From contig JANXML010000131.1 in assembly GCA_025354645.1 (NCBI GenBank), positions 1 to 43,491 of the forward strand: DNA of 43,491 nucleotides, given 5' to 3'. This document shows, piece after piece, positions 1 to 7,866 of the stretch. Origin of the DNA: Arcicella sp. GTDB lineage: Bacteria; Bacteroidota; Bacteroidia; Cytophagales; Spirosomataceae. Position 1 is the stretch's first letter. Every line of letters begins with the position of its first letter. The notes beneath the pieces are model-generated. The model did not search any database. It was given only the letters and a program-made list of their open reading frames with translations, and was not told where the DNA came from. Made by a program: the position numbers and the translations under genes.

Positions 1-515
1 ATATTACTCAAACTCGCCAAGGTTTCATTAATATCTTTTCTCTTTTTTGCTAAAAATAATGCTTCTTGTCCAAATTTGAAGGCTTTTTCATAATCTTTCA
101 AATAAATATAGGCTTCGGTTAAATTACGTTTACTATCTAAAATCCGTTTCTCATCCTTACTTTTTTCAGCCATTCCCAGGGCTTTATAATAATTTTGAGC
201 AGCCATAAAATGATTTCCTTCCAAACCATATAAATATCCAAAATAATTGTAGCTGTGGATAATATTGGTTTGAATACTTCGCTTTTCCGAAACCTTCAAT
301 AATTTTTTAGTGTAAATCAATGCAGAATCCGTATTGATAAACGTATAGTGATACATCAAAACCTTCGCCTTCCTCGACCACATCGTGTCACGGGTGTAAG
401 ATTCAGGCATTTGCTCAATTTTTTTCAATTCAACTTTCAATTTGTCAACGATTTGCCGTTGCCCGAAGGTTGTGAGATTGAGGAATAAGAAAAGGATTAG
501 AAGTGTGTTTTTCAT
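1..515 (-). CDS. Secreted TPR protein, N-terminal part (truncated by window edge)
   Basis: The minus-strand frame is open from the ATG at 513-515 to the window edge, about 171 residues, with no stop reached. It begins with a hydrophobic signal peptide (MKNTLLILFLFLNLTTFGQ). Helical repeats follow with TPR-like spacing, for example GYLYGLEGNHFMAAQNYYKA and EAYIYLKDYEKAFKFGQEA. The general design resembles the sensor part of the TPR histidine kinase at 40448-42385, so the missing C-terminus may carry a membrane segment and a kinase domain, but this is inference. It is divergent from a stand-alone LytTR regulator, which would fit a sensor/regulator pair. The call of a secreted TPR protein is good; the kinase idea is untested because the rest of the gene lies outside the window. 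Confidence 0.75.
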   Translation of the reverse strand, partial: MKNTLLILFLFLNLTTFGQRQIVDKLKVELKKIEQMPESYTRDTMWSRKAKVLMYHYTFINTDSALIYTKKLLKVSEKRSIQTNIIHSYNYFGYLYGLEGNHFMAAQNYYKALGMAEKSKDEKRILDSKRNLTEAYIYLKDYEKAFKFGQEALFLAKKRKDINETLASLSN

Positions 516-547
516 GAGCTTATCTAATTATTGAAGTTTATCTATTA

Positions 548-636
548 GTCATCCCGACGAAGGAGGAAACTGAGTTAAAGACTAATGAGTAATAATTTAT
601 GGTTTCATGACCAGTTCCCTCCTGCGTCGGGATGAC
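548..636. repeat. Intergenic inverted repeat (GTCATCCCGACG family)
   Basis: Two 25-nt arms at 548-572 and 612-636 are reverse complements at 23 of 25 positions, separated by 39 nt. They lie in the divergent gap between the TPR gene and the LytTR gene. The outer end reads GTCATCCCGAC. A second, smaller palindrome (CCCTAAAATTAGGG, about 649-662) follows. This looks like a dispersed Bacteroidota intergenic repeat, not an operator, because the arms are long and imperfect. Confidence 0.75.
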
Positions 637-743
637 AGACCCAAATATCCCTAAAATTAGGGATACGATTTCCCCTAATTTAAGGATTTACATTGGTTTG
701 CGTTGTGAAGAAATTTGTATTGTCAAACATACCTCACAAAGCA

Positions 744-1100
744 ATGATAAATACAATGAATAATTCCAGATTTTTCTTGTTACCCAACAAGCACAAACGG
801 AAGGATAAAATTCTTTTTGATGATATTCTTTATCTCCAAGGAAATGTCAATTACACACTTATTCATCTGTATAATGGCAAAATCAGATTGTCGCCCCGAA
901 CCCTTTTATATCATATTCAACACTCATTAAACGATTCATTCATTCGGATTCACAGGGCATATTGTGTCAATAAAAAACACTTGAAAGATACACAAGAACT
1001 TGACATAAAGCACATTACGCATCTTTTTTTGAAAGACGAAACCCAATTGCCAGTTTCTCGAAGGAAGCGAAATTCATTGAATGAGTTAGCAGCCCCCTAA
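744..1100 (+). CDS. Stand-alone LytTR-domain DNA-binding regulator
   Basis: The protein is about 118 residues and is nearly all LytTR domain: an ILFDDILYLQG opening strand, the FIRIHRAYCVNKKHL core, and a LPVSRRKR end that is typical of the DNA-binding loop. No receiver domain is present. A longer reading from a TTG at 693 exists, but the ATG at 744 is preferred; no clear ribosome binding site decides it. The last residues (AAP) and the TAA stop are encoded by a dispersed repeat that starts at 1089, so the original C-terminus may have been replaced. It probably controls the divergent TPR gene or the fibre gene downstream; that is inference from position only. Confidence 0.8.
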   Translation: MINTMNNSRFFLLPNKHKRKDKILFDDILYLQGNVNYTLIHLYNGKIRLSPRTLLYHIQHSLNDSFIRIHRAYCVNKKHLKDTQELDIKHITHLFLKDETQLPVSRRKRNSLNELAAP

Positions 1101-1220
1101 CCCCCAAAGGGGGAACTTTTGAGTCCAGATTTTAAAAGAAATATAATGCTCCTTTCCCTCAACATGAGGAGTATTTTTAACATTTTAACAAACTCCCCCT
1201 CTGGGGGTTAGGGGGGCTAC
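1089..1220. repeat. Long inverted repeat, AGCCCCCTAACCCCC family
   Basis: Arm 1 (1089-1117) and arm 2 (1191-1220) are near-perfect reverse complements; arm 2 carries one extra G in the G-run. Arm 1 overlaps the last codons and stop of the LytTR gene; arm 2 ends 4 nt before the ATG of the fibre gene. A copy of one arm (5836-5857) lies in frame inside carB, so this is a dispersed family and not only a local hairpin. Confidence 0.85.
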
Positions 1221-1224
1221 TATC

Positions 1225-2553
1225 ATGAAAAAGATTTATTACATATTGACCATCTTGCTGTGTTTATACGTACAAACAGCCAATGCCCAAATGGGCGTAA
1301 ATTCAACGGGAGCAGTGCCAAATGCAGCTGCCATGTTAGATGTTAGGAGTTCAGACAAAGGCTTTTTGATGCCAAGAATGACAACGACTCAACGAAACGC
1401 CATGCCAGCCATAGCTGATGGATTGATGATTTATAACACTACTACGGCAGAAATAGAAGTTTACAGAGGGCTTTTCGGTTGGCAAACCGCCAGTAGAATG
1501 GGTGTGCCTTTTACCGTTACTGGTTTAACTGTTGGGGGTATAGTTCAAGCATCTAATACTGGTTCAGGCTTTGGAATGCAGGGAAATGCAACCAGTGGTA
1601 CTGGTGTTTTAGGTATTTCTTCAACTGGAATCGGGCTTTATGGACAAGGAGATCAAGGTGTTATTGGAAATGGTATTACTACTGGCGTTGAAGGAACATC
1701 AGGTAGTGGAACAGGTACTTTCGGAAGTAGCAGTACATTTAGAGGCGTTTGGGGCAGAGGAATCACTACGGGTGATGGCGTTTATGGAGATGCTACTTCT
1801 GGCAATGCAGTTCGTGGGGTTGCAACCACAGGAACTGGAGTGCGTGGAACTGGAAGCCAAGGTGTTTACGGAGATGGCACAACTACTGGTGTTTTCGGAA
1901 CAACAATTTCAGGGACAGGAGTATTCGGACGAAGTGACTCATTCAGAGGCGTTTGGGGCAGAGGAATCAACACGGGCGATGGCGTTTATGGAGATGCAAC
2001 TACTGGCAAAGGTGTTTATGGTCTTGCATCAAGCACTGGAACAGGCGTATATGGTAATGCAACCGCAGGTGGAACAGGTGTTCAAGGTATTTCAATCAAT
2101 GGTAATGGAGGATATTTTCAAAGTGATTCATATAGAGGTTTAGAAGCTACTTCACTAAGTAATTATGCCATTCTTGCAAGCAATAATTCGGCAACTATTC
2201 CAGTAGTACAATTTGTTAATTTGTCGGGCGGTACAGCCTTAGAATTAATTTCTGCTACGGCTATAAAAATTACGGGAGCAATTAAAGTTGCGGGCGGAAG
2301 TGCAGCACCCGCCTTCAAAATCGTTTCAAGTGCAGGGAATATAATCGCAAACCGAATTGTTATTCCTAATACTACGCTTGCGAACAACGTTGGCGATATT
2401 GTAATAGCTACGCATAATTATGGAGGTTCAGGACCTTTCTTAAATAAAGCTTATGGGGTGTTTTGGGATGGTTCAAATTGGACTATTTATTTAGAGGATG
2501 TAACTGCAATGCCTGTGGGAGTGACTTTTAATGTGTTGGTTATCAAGCAATAA
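1225..2553 (+). CDS. Secreted glycine-rich repeat fibre-like protein
   Basis: The protein has 442 residues. A signal peptide ends in TANAQ (residues 1-22). A conserved N-terminal module follows (AAAMLDVRSSDKGFLMPRMT then a GLMIYNTTT strand), which in Bacteroidota proteins heads tail-fibre-like or surface proteins. Residues about 110-300 are degenerate short repeats of the form GTGVYGDATTG/GVFG, and the unit FRGVWGRG-TGDGVYGDAT is duplicated 68 residues apart (nt 1741 and 1945). The C-terminal 100 residues are a non-repetitive beta-rich cap. Such repeats are expected to form an elongated beta-structure, possibly trimeric. It is probably exported and exposed at the surface; no PorSS sorting domain was recognised. 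Its partner is unknown. Confidence 0.75.
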   Translation: MKKIYYILTILLCLYVQTANAQMGVNSTGAVPNAAAMLDVRSSDKGFLMPRMTTTQRNAMPAIADGLMIYNTTTAEIEVYRGLFGWQTASRMGVPFTVTGLTVGGIVQASNTGSGFGMQGNATSGTGVLGISSTGIGLYGQGDQGVIGNGITTGVEGTSGSGTGTFGSSSTFRGVWGRGITTGDGVYGDATSGNAVRGVATTGTGVRGTGSQGVYGDGTTTGVFGTTISGTGVFGRSDSFRGVWGRGINTGDGVYGDATTGKGVYGLASSTGTGVYGNATAGGTGVQGISINGNGGYFQSDSYRGLEATSLSNYAILASNNSATIPVVQFVNLSGGTALELISATAIKITGAIKVAGGSAAPAFKIVSSAGNIIANRIVIPNTTLANNVGDIVIATHNYGGSGPFLNKAYGVFWDGSNWTIYLEDVTAMPVGVTFNVLVIKQ

Positions 2554-2590
2554 TAAAATATATCACGAACACATTCTAAAAGCCAGAAGA

Positions 2591-2624
2591 ACGTAAGCCT
2601 TCGGTTTTCAAAGAAGGCTTACGT
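2591..2624. terminator. Hairpin after the fibre gene
   Basis: A perfect 12-bp stem (ACGTAAGCCTTC at 2591-2602 with GAAGGCTTACGT at 2613-2624) with a 10-nt loop lies 38 nt after the stop at 2553. There is no clean U-run after the stem, so it may be a weak or 3'-stabilising hairpin. Confidence 0.6.
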
Positions 2625-2664
2625 AAAATACGTTTCTAAACTTTAAATTTTAAACGCTAAAATT

Positions 2665-3150
2665 ATGAAAATAAACCTTTTTTCTCTCATACTATTTTGC
2701 AGTATTTTATCTTGCTCAAAATCCAGTGACCCAACACCCGCAACTGGCACAAGTTACGTCTCCATGAAAATCAATGGCGTAGAATGGAAAAGTAGTGTCG
2801 GAGCGGGAGCAATTTCTTCGGGTAGCTTTTCGGCTACGGGAGCATTGGAGGTCACAGGCGGAAAAGATGCTTTATCTTTCGCCATGATTAATTGCACGGC
2901 GGTTGGTACAGTTTACAAATTAGAAGAAACCAACGACCGTCTTTTTCAATTCACTCGGTCAGCCGCCAAAGTGAGTTATTTTATCGGAAAAGATTCAAAA
3001 GGTTCTTCGGGGATATTAACAATTACAAAAACCAAAGTAGCAAATACATTGACGTATGCAAATGCTACCTTTTCAGGCACAGCCAATGGGTCGGATGGAA
3101 GTAAATTAGTGATTACGGAAGGTAAAATTGTGAATGCTCAGGTAGAGTAG
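2665..3150 (+). CDS. Small lipoprotein, DUF6252-like
   Basis: The protein has 161 residues. The N-terminus is a lipoprotein signal (MKINLFSLILFCSILSC) with the acylated Cys at position 17, followed by a short SSDPTPATG linker. The mature part starts with SMKINGVEWKS, a pattern shared by Bacteroidota lipoproteins of the DUF6252 type, and continues as beta-strands. It is likely anchored to the outer membrane, facing either the periplasm or the surface. No catalytic motif is visible. It lies downstream of the fibre gene with a hairpin between them, so it is probably a separate unit. Family assignment is by eye only. Confidence 0.65.
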   Translation: MKINLFSLILFCSILSCSKSSDPTPATGTSYVSMKINGVEWKSSVGAGAISSGSFSATGALEVTGGKDALSFAMINCTAVGTVYKLEETNDRLFQFTRSAAKVSYFIGKDSKGSSGILTITKTKVANTLTYANATFSGTANGSDGSKLVITEGKIVNAQVE

Positions 3151-3184
3151 ATTTTGAAAGTCGTCCATAAAAGTGTAAAAATTT

Positions 3185-3240
3185 ACACAAAGTCGTATGA
3201 GAAAATGTATAATTTCACATTTTCTCATACGACTTTGTGT
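3185..3240. repeat. Perfect 24-bp inverted repeat upstream of the DUF4143 ATPase
   Basis: Arms at 3185-3208 and 3217-3240 are exact reverse complements with an 8-nt loop; the outer end reads ACACAAAGTCGTATGAG. It lies between the lipoprotein stop (3150) and the ATPase start (3274), followed by TATCTTTA at 3251-3258, which resembles a -7 promoter element. It could be a terminator for the lipoprotein gene, an operator, or the end of a mobile unit. Confidence 0.85.
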
Positions 3241-3273
3241 ATTTAACGATTATCTTTACCTAAAATTAATACT

Positions 3274-4584
3274 ATGGAAAGGAAAGAAATCAGCAGTTTG
3301 ATTGATTGGAAAAATAAAGATAATCGTATGCCTTTAATCCTAAAAGGAGCGAGGCAAGTAGGTAAAACATGGTTATTAAAAACTTTTGGACAACAATTTT
3401 ATGAACAAGTAGCCTACATAAATTTTGAAACCAGTTCAGGAATGAAACAGGTTTTCAAGAACGATTTTAATTTGAATCGAATTCTTTTAGCAATTCAAGC
3501 GGAAACTGGAATATCGCCAAACGAAAATACGCTAATAGTTTTTGACGAAATTCAAGAATGTCCCGAAGCACTTTTGGCACTTAAATATTTCTACGAAATG
3601 GCTTCTCAATTTCATGTAGTTTCAGCGGGGTCATTATTGGGGGTAACGATTTCAAACCAGGCTTCATTTCCCGTTGGCAAAGTCGAATTTTTAGATTTAT
3701 ATCCTTTGAATTTTGTGGAGTTTTTAAATGCCATCGGGCAAGAATCTTTGGTAAGACTCTTAGAATCAGGTGATTGGGAATTGGTGAAATCATACAAAGA
3801 AAGATTTAAGCAATATTTAAGGTATTATTATTTCATAGGAGGAATGCCCGAAGCAGTTAATTCTTTCTCTCAAAAATCTGATTTTCAGTTAGTAAGAGAA
3901 ATTCATAACAAGATTTTGACTTCTTATGAATTTGATTTTGCTAAACATATTCCAATATCAATTTTGGCAGGGGTGAGATTTGTCTGGAACATCATTCCAA
4001 GTCAATTAGCGAAGGAAAACAGGAAATTTATCTTCAAAAATATCAGACAAGGAGCAAGAGCGAAAGATTATGAAATGGCAATTATTTGGTTGCTGGATAG
4101 TGGATTAATTTACAAACTCAACAATGTGGACAAAGTTGCTGTACCTTTAAAAGTATATGAAGATTTTAATGCTTTCAAACTTTTTATCCTTGATGTGGGC
4201 TTATTAGGAGCCATGGTAAATTTAGATATTTCTGCTTTGAATGATGGTAGCACGGTTTTAGAAGAATATAAAGGTTCACTGACTGAACAATTTGTAATGC
4301 AAGAAATTCAATCATTAAGGAAATCCAAACCTTATTATTGGTCATTACCAAACTCGCAAGCTGAATTGGATTTTTTGATTGAGCATAAATCAAATATTAT
4401 TCCTGTTGAAGTGAAAGCCACTGAGAATTTGCAGTCAAAAAGCCTCAAAATATTTTACCAAAAGAATAATCCCAAACTTTCTATTCGTTGTTCGATGTCC
4501 GATTATAGAAAAGAAGATTGGCTGATTAATTTGCCCCTTTATGCTTTGAGTCGGTTGTATGCGGTGATTGAGGAGGGAATATAA
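3274..4584 (+). CDS. AAA-family ATPase with DUF4143 domain
   Basis: The protein has 436 residues, normal for the AAA_14/DUF4143 family. The Walker A motif is GARQVGKTW (about residues 25-33). The Walker B motif is LIVFDEIQE (about residues 87-95). The C-terminal part holds the DUF4143 domain, including the ELDFLIEHK and IIPVEVKA strands, which look like a restriction-endonuclease-fold core. These proteins are widespread, patchily distributed and of uncertain function; nuclease-linked or mobile-element roles have been suggested. It is a single gene with a perfect inverted repeat before it and a bidirectional terminator after it, so it may be a self-contained cassette. The start is the ATG with an A-rich leader. 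Confidence 0.9.
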   Translation: MERKEISSLIDWKNKDNRMPLILKGARQVGKTWLLKTFGQQFYEQVAYINFETSSGMKQVFKNDFNLNRILLAIQAETGISPNENTLIVFDEIQECPEALLALKYFYEMASQFHVVSAGSLLGVTISNQASFPVGKVEFLDLYPLNFVEFLNAIGQESLVRLLESGDWELVKSYKERFKQYLRYYYFIGGMPEAVNSFSQKSDFQLVREIHNKILTSYEFDFAKHIPISILAGVRFVWNIIPSQLAKENRKFIFKNIRQGARAKDYEMAIIWLLDSGLIYKLNNVDKVAVPLKVYEDFNAFKLFILDVGLLGAMVNLDISALNDGSTVLEEYKGSLTEQFVMQEIQSLRKSKPYYWSLPNSQAELDFLIEHKSNIIPVEVKATENLQSKSLKIFYQKNNPKLSIRCSMSDYRKEDWLINLPLYALSRLYAVIEEGI

Positions 4585-4590
4585 AATCAA

Positions 4591-4626
4591 CAAAAGCCCC
4601 TCAATAATCAAATTGAAGGGCTTTTG
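4591..4626. terminator. Bidirectional terminator between ATPase gene and carB
   Basis: The stem pairs CAAAAGCCCCTCAAT (4591-4605) with ATTGAAGGGCTTTTG (4612-4626) with a single imperfect pair and a 6-nt loop. A-rich and T-rich flanks are present on both sides, as expected between two convergent genes. Confidence 0.85.
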
Positions 4627-4634
4627 CTTAATCA

Positions 4635-7502
4635 CTACCTCGAAAGATACAAATTTCGTTCTCCGTAAACCTTTCTGAAAAAATCATCTTTTAATGAATC
4701 AATGAAGTAAATTGCTTCACCCGTAGATTTCATTTCGGGTCCTAACTCCATGTTCACATTCGGAAATTTATTGAATGAGAATACGGGGATTTTTATCGCC
4801 CAACCTTTCTCTTTTGGTTGAAAATTGAAATCTTTGATTTTTGCTCCTAACATTACTTTCGTAGCATAATTCACATACGGCTCTTGGTATGCCTTACAAA
4901 TAAATGGCACCGTTCGAGAAGCTCTTGGATTGGCTTCGATGATGTAAACCACTTCATTTTTCACCGCAAACTGGATATTCAACAAACCTACTGTTTTTAA
5001 TGCCAAAGCAATTTTTTTGGTATGGTCTTTTATCTGTTGAATCACATTTTCTGACAAGTCAAACGGCGGCAAAACCGAATGTGAATCGCCTGAGTGGATT
5101 CCTGCGGGTTCGATGTGTTCCATGATTCCGATGATGTAAACTTCTTCACCATCGCAAATGGCATCGGCTTCTGCCTCAATTGCATTTTCAAGAAAGTGGT
5201 CGAGGAGGATTTTGTTGCCTGGAATATCTCTGAGAATATCAACTACGTGTTGTTCTAATTCTTGCTCATTAATCACAATTTTCATAGATTGTCCACCCAA
5301 CACATACGAAGGACGAACCAACAACGGAAACCCTAATTCACGACTAACTTCCACCGCATGATCTGCCGTTTCAACTACGCCAAATTTAGGGAAAGGAATA
5401 TCATTTTGTTGTAACAAAGTTGAGAACGCTCCTCTATCTTCCGCCAAATCAAGGGCTTCGTAGGATGTTCCTATGATTTTAATTCCGTATTTTGATAACT
5501 TTTCAGCCAATTTCAAAGCCGTTTGTCCGCCCAATTGAACGATAACGCCTTCTGGTTTTTCGTGTTGAATGATGTCATAAACGTGTTCCCAGAAAACGGG
5601 TTCAAAATATAATTTATCGGCAATATCAAAATCTGTGGAAACGGTTTCTGGATTTGAATTAATCATAATCGTCTCATAACCAGCTTCTTTCGCCGCCAAA
5701 ATTCCATGAACGCACGAATAATCAAACTCAATGCCTTGCCCAATACGGTTCGGTCCCGAACCCAAAACGATTATTTTTTTCTTGGCAGAACTTTCAGATT
5801 CATTCGGACTTTTAAGGTTGGAGTTACTTGTTATCCCTTCGGGGGTTAGGGGGCTAAACGTTGAATAAAAATAAGGCGTTGATGCCTCAAATTCTGCCGC
5901 ACAAGTATCTACGCATTTATAAATTCGCTTGATTCCAAGGTTATTTCTTTTGTCATAAACCTCTGATTCTAAACATTTTAAGGTACAGGCAATTTGTCTA
6001 TCAGCAAAACCTTTGTGTTTGGCTTCTTCTAAAAGTTCTTTCGGAATTGAATGCAGACTATATTTCTCCATCTCATTTTCAACCCTTACTAAATCCTCAA
6101 TTTGATACAAAAACCATCTATCAATTTTAGTAGTTTGTTGAATCGTTTTGAAGGAAATTCCTATTTTGAAGGCATCATAAATATGGAAAAGGCGGTTCCA
6201 AGATGGATTTGCCAACGAATACATAATTGCCTCTTGATCACGCAAGCCTTTGCCGTCCGCTCCCATACCATTTCGCTTGATTTCGAGCGATTGACAGGCT
6301 TTTTGCAAAGCTTCTTGGAAGTTGCGACCAATACCCATTGTCTCTCCAACCGACTTCATTTGAAGTCCCAAACTCTTATCAGCACCCTTGAATTTATCGA
6401 AATTCCAACGGGGAATTTTCACGATAACATAATCCAAAGCGGGTTCAAAGTAAGCGGAGGTTGTTCCAGTAATGGCGTTCGTTAATTCATCTAAATTATA
6501 GCCAATTGCCATTTTTGCGGCAATTTTTGCAATCGGATAACCCGTTGCTTTTGAAGCCAATGCCGATGAACGAGAAACCCTTGGATTAATCTCTATCGCA
6601 ATAATTTCGTCGGTTTCTGGATTCAACGAAAACTGTACATTACAACCTCCCGCAAACTGTCCGATGGCGTTCATCATTTTGATTGCCATGTCCCGCATTT
6701 TTTGATAAATGGTATCTGGCAACGTTTGGGCAGGAGCAACCGTAATAGAATCTCCTGTGTGAATGCCCATCGGGTCAAAGTTTTCTATCGAACAAATGAT
6801 AATTACGTTGCCGATGTTATCCCGCAATAATTCTAATTCGTATTCTTTCCAACCTTTAATAGATTGTTCCACCAAAACTTCGTGCGTTGGCGATGCGTGC
6901 AAACCTTTGTTCAAAGCTGCATCAAATTCTTTTGCATCGTTCACGAAACCTCCACCCGTTCCACCAAGCGTAAATGATGGGCGAATCACCAAAGGGAAAC
7001 CCGTTTCTTGGGCAATTTCTTTTCCTTCCAAAAATGAGCGGGCAGTACGTCCTTTACAAACACCCACGCCAATTTCAATCATTTTTAAACGAAATTTCTC
7101 ACGGTCTTCGGTGGTTTCAATTGCCTTAATATCCACGCCAATTAGCTCCACACCGTATTTTTGCCAAACGCCCGCCGCATCACAGTCGATAGCTAAATTT
7201 AATGCCGTCTGACCACCCATAGTTGGTAAAACGGCATTAATTGGAATTCCTTCGGCAATGTGTTTTTCTAAGATTTCGATAATAGAATTCTTATCGAGCG
7301 GTTTCAAATAGACATAATCGGCATTGAGCGGGTCTGTCATGATGGTGGCAGGATTGGAATTTATCAAGGCAACTTTGATGCCTTCTTCACGCAAGGAGCG
7401 TGCCGCCTGTGAACCTGCATAGTCAAACTCGCAAGCCTGACCGATGATAATTGGACCTGAACCGATAATAAGAACGGACTTGATGGAGGAATTCTTTGGC
7501 AC
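4635..7502 (-). CDS. carB: Carbamoyl-phosphate synthase large subunit
   Basis: CarB makes carbamoyl phosphate from bicarbonate, ammonia delivered by CarA, and two ATP, for arginine and pyrimidine synthesis. The two tandem ATP-grasp halves are clear: the first starts IGSGPIIIGQACEFDYAG near residue 12, the second LGSGPNRIGQGIEFDYSC near residue 578. The protein has 955 residues, well short of the 1073 in E. coli, because the C-terminal MGS regulatory domain is absent; it ends after the second ATP-grasp at KVYGERNLYLSR. Control by UMP or ornithine through that domain is therefore not expected. The linker between the halves carries an unusual stretch (FSPLTPEGITSNSNLK, about residues 547-562) encoded by a dispersed repeat. 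No carA is nearby. Confidence 0.97.
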   Translation of the reverse strand: MPKNSSIKSVLIIGSGPIIIGQACEFDYAGSQAARSLREEGIKVALINSNPATIMTDPLNADYVYLKPLDKNSIIEILEKHIAEGIPINAVLPTMGGQTALNLAIDCDAAGVWQKYGVELIGVDIKAIETTEDREKFRLKMIEIGVGVCKGRTARSFLEGKEIAQETGFPLVIRPSFTLGGTGGGFVNDAKEFDAALNKGLHASPTHEVLVEQSIKGWKEYELELLRDNIGNVIIICSIENFDPMGIHTGDSITVAPAQTLPDTIYQKMRDMAIKMMNAIGQFAGGCNVQFSLNPETDEIIAIEINPRVSRSSALASKATGYPIAKIAAKMAIGYNLDELTNAITGTTSAYFEPALDYVIVKIPRWNFDKFKGADKSLGLQMKSVGETMGIGRNFQEALQKACQSLEIKRNGMGADGKGLRDQEAIMYSLANPSWNRLFHIYDAFKIGISFKTIQQTTKIDRWFLYQIEDLVRVENEMEKYSLHSIPKELLEEAKHKGFADRQIACTLKCLESEVYDKRNNLGIKRIYKCVDTCAAEFEASTPYFYSTFSPLTPEGITSNSNLKSPNESESSAKKKIIVLGSGPNRIGQGIEFDYSCVHGILAAKEAGYETIMINSNPETVSTDFDIADKLYFEPVFWEHVYDIIQHEKPEGVIVQLGGQTALKLAEKLSKYGIKIIGTSYEALDLAEDRGAFSTLLQQNDIPFPKFGVVETADHAVEVSRELGFPLLVRPSYVLGGQSMKIVINEQELEQHVVDILRDIPGNKILLDHFLENAIEAEADAICDGEEVYIIGIMEHIEPAGIHSGDSHSVLPPFDLSENVIQQIKDHTKKIALALKTVGLLNIQFAVKNEVVYIIEANPRASRTVPFICKAYQEPYVNYATKVMLGAKIKDFNFQPKEKGWAIKIPVFSFNKFPNVNMELGPEMKSTGEAIYFIDSLKDDFFRKVYGERNLYLSR
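5836..5857. repeat. AGCCCCCTAACCCCC-family repeat arm inside carB
   Basis: On the minus strand this reads TAGCCCCCTAACCCCCGAAG and on, matching the arms at 1089-1117 and 1191-1220. It is read in frame as SPLTPEG within the linker between the two CarB halves. The reading frame is intact on both sides. Confidence 0.85.
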
Positions 7503-7866
7503 TTTGTTTTCGTTTTTAGAAGAATGGAAAGGGAGGTTTTAATTAAAAATTAAGTGTTAATAATTAAAAGTTGTTGGTAGGATACTGTATTGAAAATCAT
7601 CAGTTTATTTACCTCATAATTCATACCTTATACCTCATACCTACAACGTTCTCCAAAAATTGTGTAAAGTTAATAGAAAGCATTGAATGAAAAAGATTTG
7701 GTTATAATTTCATCGTTTTATTAAATTTTTTCTTGGAGAAATTAAAAATTGATTTTGTTAAAGTTTGTTAATAAAATATTCATTAACATTTCATTAACAT
7801 CGCTGGGGAACTGATAAAGTTAATTTGCGAAGCGTTTTGCGGATGACTTACCCTAAATTACTCTTT
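7503..7866. other. 364-nt gap between carB and the 7867 gene
   Basis: This divergent gap is AT-rich and holds no gene that can be supported. It contains an imperfect inverted repeat (about 7571-7586 against 7632-7650, ending CCTCATACCTACAAC) that resembles the arms at 40230-40366. A TAATTTG at 7821-7827 could be a -7 promoter element for the gene at 7867, but no matching -33 element is seen. Confidence 0.5.

Noticed and set aside
1640-2143. Long second-frame reading (167 codons) within the fibre gene
   Set aside because: It results from the repeated, stop-free sequence of the fibre gene and has no start context, signal or family pattern.
6763-7212. Plus-strand open frame of 149 codons opposite carB
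   Set aside because: It is the complement of strongly conserved carB codons; carB explains this stretch fully.
7825-7866. TTG start for the 7867 gene
   Set aside because: It would add 14 residues ahead of a normal signal peptide and lies inside a TAATTTG promoter-like element.
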